Virus record (IMG/VR): IMGVR_UViG_3300050343_000065
Span: 1-35,917 of that record
Direction: 5' to 3' (one strand)
DNA from: a virus
DNA: 35,917 nt
Part shown: positions 8,768 to 14,910 of the stretch, piece by piece
Layout of the letters: every line of letters begins with the position of its first letter
Position numbering within the stretch: the stretch's first letter is position 1
Made by a program: the position numbers and the translations under genes
Notes under the pieces: generated by a model
What the model saw: the letters and a program-made list of their open reading frames with translations, nothing else
Database searches by the model: none
Told to the model about the DNA's origin: nothing

Positions 8768-9177
8768 AGTATCTCCTTTGTATGTACTTTAGCATCTGAT
8801 TCATACAGATACCCTACTCTTTTGTTTTTGTTATCTCTGTTTTCAAACCTACTTGTTGTTGGCATAGGTCTTTCTGTCCAGTTAAAATTGTAACCACTAT
8901 CTGTTAGGTCTGTTATATTCCAAGTGTGAATATTTCCTTTGTATTCATTTAGATATATAAACTTTCTACCACTGTTAATAGCAAGAGCAAGATTAGTTTT
9001 GTATTTATCTTCTTGTATTATCCAGGAATCATACTTCGTATCTCTGGATTTTATTTCAACTAGATACAGTTCATTCTCTGCATCATATGGTGAGTACTCA
9101 TCTTCAGCCAGTGTGAGTTTACCCATAACATCTTCATACAAGTCGTTTAAACAGTTAACTATATCTGTTTCTTCCAT
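8764..9177 (-). CDS. PD-(D/E)XK-like nuclease candidate (137 aa)
   Basis: Leu-Tyr-Leu-Val-Glu-Ile-Lys-Ser-Arg (residues 37-45) is the E-x-K core of the PD-(D/E)XK fold, preceded by acidic residues at 25-36 and followed by Trp52-x-Ile-x-x-Glu-x-Lys58-Tyr, as in small phage and archaeal resolvase-like members. The C-terminal half has 'WTERPMPTTS' of unknown role. Sits downstream of the Rad52-like gene, consistent with recombination or end processing. Fold assignment is inferred from motifs. Confidence 0.6.
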   Translation of the reverse strand: MEETDIVNCLNDLYEDVMGKLTLAEDEYSPYDAENELYLVEIKSRDTKYDSWIIQEDKYKTNLALAINSGRKFIYLNEYKGNIHTWNITDLTDSGYNFNWTERPMPTTSRFENRDNKNKRVGYLYESDAKVHTKEIL

Positions 9178-9494
9178 TAGAACATCTCTTCTTGTTGTTC
9201 TTTTTTGATTGATTGTTTATCAACTGACTCTATCAAAGCGTGACACACTGCCCATTCCCATTTATAAGGATTGTTTTCATCCTGTAATTTATATCTATTA
9301 CCACAATAAAGATTACCTTCAAAGTCTAGGTACTTAATCTTATTGTCTTTACATAGGTAAGGAGCTTTGTGTGTCCTGTCAGGTGGAGCTGGTACATCAA
9401 AGTTATGATTAGGATATTTCTTTTGCAGTGTAGCTTTTAATCTCTCCACTGCAAATGAATCTCCTATAGGTTCTAAAGCCACTCTGTTGGGCAA
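9177..9494 (-). CDS. Hypothetical protein beside Rad52-like gene (105 aa)
   Basis: Soluble protein with Pro-rich 'VPAPPDRTHKAPYLC' and Cys-containing 'NLYCGNRYK'; no recognised domain. Its last residues, Gln-Gln-Glu-Glu-Met-Phe, loosely resemble the bacterial sliding-clamp-binding pentapeptide (QLxLF). Overlaps the upstream Rad52-like gene by 22 bases and its stop abuts the next start, so all three are probably co-translated. Confidence 0.6.
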   Translation of the reverse strand: MPNRVALEPIGDSFAVERLKATLQKKYPNHNFDVPAPPDRTHKAPYLCKDNKIKYLDFEGNLYCGNRYKLQDENNPYKWEWAVCHALIESVDKQSIKKEQQEEMF

Positions 9495-10375
9495 TCAGTG
9501 TCACCCCAACCTATCCAACCACAGCCTTCTTTGTCGCCATAATTGTTACAACTCCAGCTAGGTATCTTACCAAACTTATCTGGGTCATCCTGCTTTTTCT
9601 TTCGGTTGTCCTCTATCCATTCAGACTTACCACACTCTGGGCAGTTCTGTGTTATGTCTTTGAACTCACCTAATACTTTTTCAATATCACTTGTATCTTC
9701 AGACACAACTTCAATCATTGTTATATAAGTACTCATCTGTTCGCTGTTCCATTCAGATATATTTGTAGGAAAGCCTTGTGTTTCAGTGACATCTTTGTAT
9801 GTGTCATTCATCATTTTCTTTCTTACTTTCTCATCAGGTATCATAGCTGTAACAGTATGGTCAAGCTGCTGTTTGTTGTTAGGATTCTTTTCTACATCCT
9901 TAACAAACTCCTTCTTAGCTTCAACTAATGCTTTATCTTCTTGCTCAATAACAACATCTTTAACTCTACCCTTTTTCTCAATAGGTTCTTGTTTGTTATC
10001 ATCTGCATAGAAGTCATCAGTTCCTGACCATAGCTCTACGCCAAGACCGAATCTCATACAAGCTCGTTTGAAGGCATCACTCTCTGCAAGTTTAAGACAC
10101 TCACCTAGTGTTGCTCTGTTAAGTGCTGCAGATTCTACATCTCCTGCACCATCATATGAACCCATACCTTCTATGGTTATAGTTCCTTTACCACCAATAA
10201 CTTTGTCATTAATAATAATAGGTTCAAACTTCCAGTCATACTTAACATCACAATCTCGTAGTCTTTCTACATACACTGCGTGGTTAACATACTTTCCGAA
10301 CTTACCTTTAGGTGGGTCCATTACTACTTCCTTTGGAAAAGGTTTAAGTAATTTCTTTTTAGTTTCCTTATTCAT
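9473..10375 (-). CDS. Rad52-like single-strand annealing protein with zinc ribbon (300 aa)
   Basis: Residues 17-115 match the Rad52/Rad22-like annealing core: KGKFGKYVNHAVYVERL, DWKFEP, ESAALNRATLGECLK, then SDAFKRACMRFGLG, the typical Rad52-family helix. A charged linker follows (about 130-170). The C-terminal ~55 residues form a zinc ribbon: Cys-Pro-Glu-Cys near 245, then Cys-Asn-Asn and Gly-Cys-Gly-Trp near 280. Such phage proteins anneal complementary strands in recombination-dependent replication or repair. Start follows GGAG at 10379-10382. It is the only clear DNA-metabolism protein in the genome besides nuclease or phosphoesterase candidates. Confidence 0.7.
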   Translation of the reverse strand: MNKETKKKLLKPFPKEVVMDPPKGKFGKYVNHAVYVERLRDCDVKYDWKFEPIIINDKVIGGKGTITIEGMGSYDGAGDVESAALNRATLGECLKLAESDAFKRACMRFGLGVELWSGTDDFYADDNKQEPIEKKGRVKDVVIEQEDKALVEAKKEFVKDVEKNPNNKQQLDHTVTAMIPDEKVRKKMMNDTYKDVTETQGFPTNISEWNSEQMSTYITMIEVVSEDTSDIEKVLGEFKDITQNCPECGKSEWIEDNRKKKQDDPDKFGKIPSWSCNNYGDKEGCGWIGWGDTDCPTEWL

Positions 10376-10443
10376 TTATTCTCCTGTTATCATTAGAGGA
10401 ACAGAATGTTTTATTATTCATTTTGTTTCCTTTCTGATAGTAG

Positions 10444-10470
10444 AGCCTCTAGCAATAGAGGCTTTTCTAT
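10444..10470 (+). terminator. Rho-independent terminator facing right, inside leftward genes
   Basis: AGCCTCTA (10444-10451) and TAGAGGCT (10456-10463) form a perfect 8-bp stem with a GCAA tetraloop, then TTTTCTAT on the + strand. On the - strand no U-run follows. It therefore terminates rightward, antisense transcription, though it lies between two leftward genes. Confidence 0.65.
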
Positions 10471-10709
10471 TCACTATCTTCATCTATTAATTGATATAAT
10501 CTTTGTCTTGATATATCTAGTATTGTAGCCATATCAGTAAGTGGAACACCTACATTACGACCATTGTTTATTAGTTCTGTCCTCTGTTTCTTTAGAGTAT
10601 TAACTAAGTCACTAGCTTCCTGTATCAGGTAAGCTACATTATGCAATTCTTCTAAGACATTTTTCTTATTGTCCATAGATTGCAATAGATTATTAGTGCG
10701 TTCATTCAC
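10467..10709 (-). CDS. Small coiled-coil HTH protein (80 aa)
   Basis: Residues 15-50 are helical and charged (ELHNVAYLIQEASDLVNTLKKQ). Residues 55-76 read as helix-turn-helix: VPLTDMATILDISRQRLYQLI, like the C-terminal recognition half of phage Cro or small regulatory proteins. Likely DNA-binding regulator or accessory replication factor. It is the best candidate to read the genome's palindromic sites, but that link is only inference. SD GGAGAAG lies just upstream. Confidence 0.6.
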   Translation of the reverse strand: MNERTNNLLQSMDNKKNVLEELHNVAYLIQEASDLVNTLKKQRTELINNGRNVGVPLTDMATILDISRQRLYQLIDEDSE

Positions 10710-10741
10710 GCTTCTCCTTCTCTGTTCAGTCGCTACTATCG

Positions 10742-10945
10742 TTAGCTAACTGATGTTTTATATAGTTCTTTGAGTCCAATAAAGTCGCCACTATCGTTAT
10801 CAATAACAGATACAACATTGAACCCAGCTGAACGAAGCTCGGCAAACTTTAGTCTTGCCTCTGCTATCGTTGTAGATTTGTCACCATCAAAGTAGAACAC
10901 TTCTGAACCACCATAGATACTGTGACATTCTATTCGTATAGACAT
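10742..10945 (-). CDS. Hypothetical protein (67 aa)
   Basis: Compact alpha/beta composition (IRIECHSIYGGSEVFYF; AEARLKFAELRSAGFNVVSVID); family not recognised. A GAGG site precedes ATG 10945, and a TATAAT on the - strand at 10982-10987 may be its promoter. Its 3' end contains one arm of a 16-bp near-perfect direct repeat (10729-10744 and 10784-10799). Confidence 0.55.
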   Translation of the reverse strand: MSIRIECHSIYGGSEVFYFDGDKSTTIAEARLKFAELRSAGFNVVSVIDNDSGDFIGLKELYKTSVS

Positions 10946-10981
10946 AGAACCTCTTGGTTGCTTACTGTCATTGTAACTAAC

Positions 10982-10987
10982 ATTATA
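10982..10987 (-). promoter_or_regulatory. Candidate -10 box for the 67-aa gene
   Basis: TATAAT read on the - strand, 37 bases before ATG 10945 and just downstream of the GTTTAAAC hairpin at 11020-11047. No convincing TTGACA at -35. The transcript would carry a GAGG site before the ATG. Confidence 0.35.
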
Positions 10988-11013
10988 ATTAATGTATAGC
11001 TTGTTATAAATAT

Positions 11014-11053
11014 CTATCAGGTGTCAGTTTAAACAAACACCTGTTAGATACTT
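11014..11053 (-). promoter_or_regulatory. Stem-loop with GTTTAAAC loop, after 48-aa gene
   Basis: On the - strand a 14-base arm TATCTAACAGGTGT pairs with ACACCTGATAGATA with one mismatch, enclosing the 12-base loop TTGTTTAAACTG (palindrome at 11027-11034). It begins right after the stop of the 48-aa gene. No U-run follows, so it is not a classic terminator; processing, stabilisation or protein binding are possible. Confidence 0.6.
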
Positions 11054-11198
11054 ACTCTTCTAACACATTGAATAAACGCATTAGTCGTAAGTCCTCTTCT
11101 CTTTCCTTATCAATTTCTCTCTGTGATTTGTAACCACCATACTTTTTTACGAGTACTGTGAAGAGAAAAGATACTGCTAACATATCTAGGAAGGTCAT
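11052..11198 (-). CDS. Small membrane protein (48 aa)
   Basis: MTFLDMLAVSFLFTVLV is one membrane segment, followed by a Lys/Arg/Glu-rich cytoplasmic helix (REIDKEREEDLRLMRLF). Its ATG overlaps the stop of the upstream 41-aa gene (ATGA). Function unknown. Confidence 0.6.
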   Translation of the reverse strand: MTFLDMLAVSFLFTVLVKKYGGYKSQREIDKEREEDLRLMRLFNVLEE

Positions 11199-11320
11199 TT
11201 CTTACCTGCTTTCTTCCTGTCATCTTGTTCGGCTTTCATCTTCTTTACAAAAGTTGGGTGGTTTAATTGTGTACCACCTTTTTTGTTAGATTGACTTCGC
11301 CTACGCTGTGCTCTATTCAT
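11195..11320 (-). CDS. Basic peptide of the MNRA type (41 aa)
   Basis: Starts MNRAQRRRSQSNKKGGTQ and ends in a Lys-rich helix (VKKMKAEQDDRKKAGKK). Its N-terminus is similar to the 33-aa product of the adjacent gene, so the two look like tandem paralogues. Stop and start overlaps with both neighbours (ATGA) indicate coupled translation. Nucleic-acid binding is likely from charge; function unknown. Confidence 0.6.
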   Translation of the reverse strand: MNRAQRRRSQSNKKGGTQLNHPTFVKKMKAEQDDRKKAGKK

Positions 11321-11418
11321 TTGTCTTGCCTTCCTAAATTATTTTTTCTACGCCAAGAACTTTTAAGATGTAGTTTACTTTTATTAGATTTAGAAGCTCT
11401 ACGCTCTGCTCTATTCAT
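11317..11418 (-). CDS. Basic peptide of the MNRA type (33 aa)
   Basis: MNRAERRASKSNKSKLHLKS... with a Trp-Arg-Arg-Lys patch; similar over the first ~14 residues to the 41-aa product downstream. ATG overlaps the end of the 61-aa gene; its stop overlaps the next ATG. Short, but the linked overlaps and paralogy support it. Confidence 0.5.
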   Translation of the reverse strand: MNRAERRASKSNKSKLHLKSSWRRKNNLGRQDK

Positions 11419-11596
11419 TAGATTCAATCCTTTCTACTAGATTAAATTCAACTGGGTTATCCCAATCAATCACTACAAAATCCCCTGAACTTCTACCTAA
11501 GTCTGTTATGGTATCTATTATTTCAGTGAGATTATCGTATCTTTGTGTACTTGCAATGTAGACTGTCATTTTTTCTACGACTATATCTTTCATCAT
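11411..11596 (-). CDS. Hypothetical protein (61 aa)
   Basis: Small alpha/beta protein (DIVVEKMTVYIASTQRYDNL; FVVIDWDNPVEF), acidic overall. Its ATG shares a base with the upstream gene's stop. Family not recognised. Confidence 0.55.
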   Translation of the reverse strand: MMKDIVVEKMTVYIASTQRYDNLTEIIDTITDLGRSSGDFVVIDWDNPVEFNLVERIESNE

Positions 11597-11835
11597 TATT
11601 CTCCTTCTCCTCTGAACATATCCTCAAAACATTCAGGGTGTACACCAGTGAGTAGCTGTTCTCGTTCTGCTCTGCTATGCTCTGGGAATATATCCTGAAT
11701 CAATCTTCTCTGATGTCTTGGGGTTTCTGTAAACTCTTTATACTTAGCTCTGTCAACAACAACAGCACCTGTTTCCCTGCAATGTATACAGGTAGGTGTC
11801 GTTACTACTAACGAAGTATTCAGTTCCCAATCCAT
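11596..11835 (-). CDS. Actinophage-type Cys-rich protein (79 aa)
   Basis: Start at ATG 11835, overlapping the upstream TAA, is preferred to an in-frame ATG at 11868 inside the upstream gene. Contains Cys-Ile-His-Cys near residue 16, a central helix 'RRLIQDIFPEHSRAEREQLLTG' and a terminal His-Pro-Glu-Cys-Phe. The pattern CxxC, 'IQDxFP', 'REQLLTG', 'HPECF' is one I associate with small proteins of actinobacterial phages. Probably zinc-binding. Function unknown. Confidence 0.65.
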   Translation of the reverse strand: MDWELNTSLVVTTPTCIHCRETGAVVVDRAKYKEFTETPRHQRRLIQDIFPEHSRAEREQLLTGVHPECFEDMFRGEGE

Positions 11836-12050
11836 TAGACTTGTTCTTCTGTAAAAGGCGACAGACAATAGATACTTGGTCTGTGTCCATTGAAGGGTAG
11901 TCCATTTGTATCTGCCTCTACTAGCGTATCAACAGTTGTTACTGCCTCATCTAGCGTGACATCACTGTCAAAATAAAAATCTACTGTTAGTATATTTTCA
12001 TCTCGCTTCGCATTAACATCTACAAATTCGTAGACATCTGATTCTTTCAT
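11835..12050 (-). CDS. Hypothetical acidic protein (71 aa)
   Basis: Acidic beta-alpha protein (ENILTVDFYFDSDVTLDEAV). Good site GAAAGGAAAC before ATG 12050. First gene after the structured spacer 12051-12285. Family not recognised. Confidence 0.6.
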   Translation of the reverse strand: MKESDVYEFVDVNAKRDENILTVDFYFDSDVTLDEAVTTVDTLVEADTNGLPFNGHRPSIYCLSPFTEEQV

Positions 12051-12067
12051 AAGTTTCCTTTCAATAT

Positions 12068-12092
12068 GCTTCTATGTTTAAACATAGATAGC
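12068..12092 (-). repeat. 16-bp palindrome centred on GTTTAAAC
   Basis: CTATGTTTAAACATAG (12072-12087) is a perfect palindrome, extended by imperfect GCTAT/AGC flanks. It immediately follows the 3' arm of the 12089-12194 stem on the - strand. A second GTTTAAAC lies exactly 200 bp away at 12276-12283. Confidence 0.6.
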
Positions 12093-12194
12093 TTGTAACA
12101 CACAAGTATGAGATAGTTCGTACTTGTTAACCCCTACAACCTCGCTCTTGGAAGTAAGAAGTACTCGTAGTTCTGTCTTATGTGCTACAAGCTA
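12089..12194 (-). ncRNA. Candidate structured RNA in a gene-free spacer
   Basis: On the - strand TAGCTTGTAGCACA (12194-12181) pairs over 14 positions with TGTGTTACAAGCTA (12102-12089), perfect except for one G-U pair that would be an A-C mismatch on the + strand, so the RNA is likelier leftward. Inside are a hairpin CAAGTA/TACTTG with a 12-base loop (12103-12126) and a CTAC/GTAG arm (about 12134-12170), giving a three-way-junction-like fold. It is not a tRNA: no T-arm and no 7-bp acceptor end. No open frame. Function unknown. Confidence 0.45.
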
Positions 12195-12275
12195 CCTATT
12201 GACTTGGGTGTACTCTTTACAGAGGCAAGGTTTAGTAAGTCAAAATTTCCCCTCGCTCACCCTTATAGATAGCTC

Positions 12276-12283
12276 GTTTAAAC
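12276..12283 (-). repeat. GTTTAAAC palindrome after the 98-aa gene
   Basis: Lies two bases beyond the stop of the 98-aa gene, flanked by ATAGATAGCTCG, a near copy of ATAGATAGCTTG at 12084-12095 beside the other palindrome. A strong stem is not evident at this copy. Confidence 0.55.
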
Positions 12284-12285
12284 AA

Positions 12286-12582
12286 CTAACCTAGCTTGGC
12301 TTGTTGTTTAGTTAATGAATCAATCAACTTAGTAAGTTCTGTCTTGGCTTTCTTTGTACTAAATTCGCCTGACATATCTCGTAGTTGATTTACAGTTTCT
12401 TTCATTGTATCTAACCTACCTTCTGCATAATCTGCGTAGTCGTGTGCTTCATCAGCACTATTCTTCGCATCATAGGCATAGCTCTTAGCCTCTTGAACAT
12501 TATCTTCTGCTTGTTCTATCTCGCTATAGAGTTCCTCTAATAGGTCGGATACAGTTGTAACTGTATTACTTTCTTCATTCAT
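12286..12582 (-). CDS. Acidic coiled-coil protein (98 aa)
   Basis: Almost entirely helical: 'LLEELYSEIEQAEDNVQEAK', then an Ala/Asp/Tyr-rich heptad stretch (YAYDAKNSADEAHDYADYAEG) and a basic C-terminus. AAAGGAA precedes ATG 12582. No family recognised; possibly a structural or DNA-mimic-like small protein. Confidence 0.55.
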   Translation of the reverse strand: MNEESNTVTTVSDLLEELYSEIEQAEDNVQEAKSYAYDAKNSADEAHDYADYAEGRLDTMKETVNQLRDMSGEFSTKKAKTELTKLIDSLTKQQAKLG

Positions 12583-12586
12583 TTTA

Positions 12587-12645
12587 TTCCTTTCATATGC
12601 TCATAAAGAGCATTGAGTACTCGCTGTTTGAACAAGTACTCTATG
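12587..12645 (-). promoter_or_regulatory. Two mutually exclusive hairpins before the 98-aa gene
   Basis: ATGCTC/GAGCAT with loop ATAAA (about 12596-12613) competes with a longer stem AGCAT-T-GAGTACT (about 12610-12622) pairing with AGTACTC-T-ATGCT (about 12634-12646), since both need the GAGCAT segment. The larger loop contains GTTTGAAC (near 12627), a one-base variant of the genome's GTTTAAAC loop motif. It lies between a stop and a ribosome site. Confidence 0.45.
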
Positions 12646-12649
12646 CTTT

Positions 12650-12928
12650 CTACCACTCGTAATATCCATCAGGTATATCTGTTTCAACCCACTCACGACC
12701 ATCTGATGTGGTATGTGTGTGTTGGAAATTGCTTTCAATCTCAACAGCTTTGATGTCGCTGAATGTTTCGTGAACACGCCAACTACATTCGTTTAGCCTG
12801 ACATTATACATATTCTCGCCACCATTCTTCGTGTGTGCCTCTATCTTTTCTCGTGCTTCCTCTTCTGAATCAGCTTCAATATAGACTTCACTTTCTTGGT
12901 GGTACTTTAAGTAATATAAGTTACTCAT
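12650..12928 (-). CDS. Hypothetical protein (92 aa)
   Basis: Begins with strand-rich 'YYLKYHQESEVYIEADSEEEAREKIEAH', a pattern seen in small beta-alpha phage proteins, and ends in an aromatic acidic tail (DIPDGYYEW). Coupled to the upstream gene through a one-base stop/start overlap at 12928. Function unknown. Confidence 0.55.
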   Translation of the reverse strand: MSNLYYLKYHQESEVYIEADSEEEAREKIEAHTKNGGENMYNVRLNECSWRVHETFSDIKAVEIESNFQHTHTTSDGREWVETDIPDGYYEW

Positions 12929-13206
12929 TAGACATTCCTTTCTCTACTGTATATTGCTTCTTTAGTTTGGGGTGTATCTTTGTAACCCATAGCTACATTA
13001 CCTTTGTATAACAAAGGTAAAGCAAATTCAAAGTACTTGATTAAGTACTCTACATCTACTGATGTCAGCATTGCTGATACCTGTTTGCCATCTTTATTTA
13101 CTACACCTTTTATATCAATGTACATTATTGGTCTGCCACTATCTAGCCTTAGGCTATCTAGCAAGATAGCTTTTATTGGGCTATCATAATTACTTTTTAC
13201 TTTCAT
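12928..13206 (-). CDS. Hypothetical protein (92 aa)
   Basis: Mixed alpha/beta protein with 'PIMYIDIKGVVNKDGKQVSAML' and an aromatic helix 'VEYLIKYFEFALPLLYKG'. ATGA overlap with the 39-aa gene upstream. Family not recognised. Confidence 0.55.
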   Translation of the reverse strand: MKVKSNYDSPIKAILLDSLRLDSGRPIMYIDIKGVVNKDGKQVSAMLTSVDVEYLIKYFEFALPLLYKGNVAMGYKDTPQTKEAIYSRERNV

Positions 13207-13322
13207 CTCTTTACCTCTATCAATCCATCAGCAATATCTTTTCTATCTGCATAGAAAATAAAATCTACTGCCTCTTGTTTGGTATTGGTATTTACTTCAA
13301 CTTCCAATATAAATGTTTTCAT
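13203..13322 (-). CDS. Hypothetical protein (39 aa)
   Basis: MKTFILEVEVNTNTKQEAVDF...: one beta strand and one helix, ending in basic 'EVKR'. Strong AAAGGAC site, and stop overlapping the next ATG. A perfect TGGTGT/ACACCA hairpin (about 13340-13356) sits just upstream on the leader. Confidence 0.5.
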   Translation of the reverse strand: MKTFILEVEVNTNTKQEAVDFIFYADRKDIADGLIEVKR

Positions 13323-13461
13323 ATTGTCCTTTCTTTTTTGTGGTGTATTGCACACCATTGACAGCACTGATGAAAGGTACTAAACCAATGCTGTCTAGCT
13401 GTGCATACGCATAATAAAGATTGCCTCTACTAGCGTTTACAAAATGTCGTAAGTAAATTAA

Positions 13462-13492
13462 TAAAAAAAATAAGCCAGATATTTCTATCCAG
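13462..13492 (-). terminator. Rho-independent terminator, leftward
   Basis: On the - strand CTGGATA (13492-13486), GAAA tetraloop, TATCTGG (13481-13475; two wobble pairs) is followed by CTTATTTTTTTTA. It lies downstream of the SprT-like gene and before the 39-aa gene, so it should end or attenuate the upstream leftward transcript. Confidence 0.5.
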
Positions 13493-13502
13493 ATTATTTA
13501 TA

Positions 13503-13547
13503 TTTATATATCTACCCACCCGTTTAAACAGATGGGTAGTTATATAA
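13503..13547 (-). promoter_or_regulatory. Stem-loop with GTTTAAAC loop, after SprT-like gene
   Basis: TATATA-A-CTACCCA pairs with TGGGTAG-A-TATATA (one mismatch) around a loop containing GTTTAAAC (13522-13529). It starts a few bases beyond the stop at 13548. Same size and design as the hairpin at 11014-11053 but unrelated stem sequence. Confidence 0.6.
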
Positions 13548-14298
13548 TTATCTAAAATTACCTTCAGCAATAGTTAAGGTATTACCTTCACAACTAGAAC
13601 AAACAAATAATTCAGGCTCTTCAAAGCCATCATATAATTCAGGGTCTTTTATATCCCATTTCTTTTCCATCTGTTGTAGTACTGAAGCTGTACTAATTCT
13701 AATTATTAATCCGTAACCTTGTTTTCTGCTTCGTGTCAGTGGCACTGTAACAAGTATCAGGGCTTGTACAGGCTACCTTGACCGAGGTCTTAGGTGCCTT
13801 TGGTTGCTCTAATATTGCAATATGTGGAACTAAACCGAGCTTAGAAACTACAGGCTTAGCCCATTTATCAAATGCCCCACCTCTTACAGTGGCTGTTGGT
13901 TTTCCTTCAGCACCTAACATTTTTATAATTAGGTTACTGAATCCAGTCTTGTGACCAGTACCAACAGGTAACACAGCGTGACAAACTTCGTGGGCTAGTA
14001 CTTGAAAAATATCTAATGTATTTTCTAAGTTTCCAGCTTTTAAAGTTGGTCTAATAAATAGGTGTCGTGTTCCTGATGAATCATAATCTTCATTCTTGAC
14101 ATCTTCCGAAGAGTATTGACAAACTCCAATCGTGGAGTTTTTCATTCCCTTAGGCATATGACCGAATGAAGCCTTAATCTCATTTGGTTTCTTTACAAAG
14201 TTATTAAAGCCACTCGCTTTCAATTGTTTAAAGATTTCATTAATAGAATCTTCAAGCCATTCTTCGCGTGTGCCTTTATATGTTTTTGTTTTACTCAT
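13548..14298 (-). CDS. SprT-like metalloprotease (one indel)
   Basis: His-Glu-Val-Cys-His near residues 103-107 is the HExxH zinc site, followed by 'AVLPVGTGHKTGFSNLI' as in SprT/Spartan-like domains, with an N-terminal 'REEWLEDSINEIF' helix. The C-terminal zinc-ribbon region is split: one frame gives Ala-Cys-Thr-Ser-Pro-Asp-Thr-Cys and stops at 13699, while the other, open from 13745, supplies RKQGYGLIIRISTASVLQQM and Cys-Ser-Ser-Cys and stops at 13548. I read this as one ~250-aa gene with a shift within 13705-13745. SprT-like proteins cleave DNA-bound protein; the phage role is unknown. Confidence 0.7.
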
Positions 14299-14327
14299 TT
14301 TATTATTACCTTTCTAAGATACGATTC

Positions 14328-14376
14328 ATTTAGAATCGGTGTGCATACCAGTTTAAACAAGTACACACACCCATTT
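14328..14376 (-). promoter_or_regulatory. Stem-loop with GTTTAAAC loop, before SprT-like gene
   Basis: GGTGTGTGTAC pairs with GTATGCACACC (two mismatches) around loop TTGTTTAAACTG, identical in loop to the hairpin at 11014-11053. The palindrome is at 14351-14358. A second perfect hairpin CGATTC/GAATCG follows at about 14322-14338. It begins just past a stop at 14376. Confidence 0.6.
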
Positions 14377-14477
14377 TAAAAATTATGATTTGAGCACCTG
14401 AAGTTGTCAGCGTGGTAGTCAGTAGCGTAAACTCTACTTTTTCCATACAAGACAACCTCAGGGCACTCAGGGCATAT
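14376..14477 (-). other. Possible zinc-finger ORF lacking a start
   Basis: A frame encodes Cys-Pro-Glu-Cys-Pro-Glu-Val-Val-Leu-Tyr and, 18 residues after that, 'DNFRCSNHNF', ending at TAA 14376-14378. Four Cys/His ligands are plausible. No ATG, GTG or TTG begins this frame, so either an indel removed the start or it is not translated. Confidence 0.3.
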
Positions 14478-14479
14478 TA

Positions 14480-14575
14480 TTAATCTGTTAATCCTACAAT
14501 CTCAGCTATGTTTGTAGTTTTATGGGCTAACCATAATAAAACAAACAGTGTGAGAGTCAGGCTCAACATTTGCAT
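14480..14575 (-). CDS. Small membrane protein (31 aa)
   Basis: MQMLSLTLTLFVLLWLAHKT is a clear single membrane segment followed by a short polar tail. A 22-codon ORF from ATG 14588 overlaps it in another frame; the hydrophobic frame is preferred. No recognised family. Confidence 0.4.
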   Translation of the reverse strand: MQMLSLTLTLFVLLWLAHKTTNIAEIVGLTD

Positions 14576-14584
14576 TAGAAGCAC

Positions 14585-14700
14585 TCATAAACTTATTACT
14601 TCAGCTTGTGCAATATGTATGCCATTTATGATTCCAGAAATATAAGCATATTTTCAACTCAACCTTAAAGCAACGCACCCCAGTCAATCTTAAAAAACAT
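14585..14700 (-). pseudogene. Broken small ORF
   Basis: MFFKIDWGALL, VELK and YAYISGIINGIHIAQAEVISL lie in three successive frames between ATG 14700 and TGA 14585-14587, suggesting a ~38-aa protein interrupted by two indels. Evidence is weak. Confidence 0.25.
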
Positions 14701-14881
14701 ACACCCTATGTCAGAGTGAGTACATTATCTATAAGAATTATTTATTATGTTTCTATAGTCTGTTTAAACAAGTAGGTTAATTAATATATTTAGGCTGACA
14801 GGGTAGGTATGTTATGCATATGTCAATGTGCGTATGGGGGTATATATTTAGTAGGCAGTTAGTTTATTAGAGGCATCTAAA

Positions 14882-14910
14882 GTATGAAATAGCGTATGAA
14901 TACAGTATGA
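14882..14910. repeat. Three phased GTATGA repeats
   Basis: GTATGA at 14882-14887, 14894-14899 and 14905-14910, spaced 12 and 11 bases, about one helical turn, on one DNA face. The arrangement resembles small iterons or operator arrays. It lies one base downstream of the zinc-finger ORF stop. Confidence 0.4.

Noticed and set aside
10371-10421. 17-codon leader peptide before the Rad52-like gene
   Set aside because: It has a GAAAGG site, but no attenuator structure or amino-acid bias supports a regulatory leader; kept out of the gene list.
10729-10799. 16-bp direct repeat with one mismatch as an attachment site
   Set aside because: One copy is inside coding sequence, and no integrase is present; most likely a small local duplication.
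12089-12194. tRNA gene
   Set aside because: The fold has a 14-bp closing stem, no T-arm consensus and no anticodon arm of proper size.
12262-12276. GTTTAA followed by GGG-rich DNA as a SigB/SigF-type promoter
   Set aside because: Spacing to a GGGTA-like -10 varies widely between copies and most copies have none.
13360-13402. Hammerhead-like CTGATGA inside a GACAGCA/TGCTGTC stem
   Set aside because: The stem and CTGATGA are present, but the required GAAA core strand after stem II is missing and no cleavage-site context fits.
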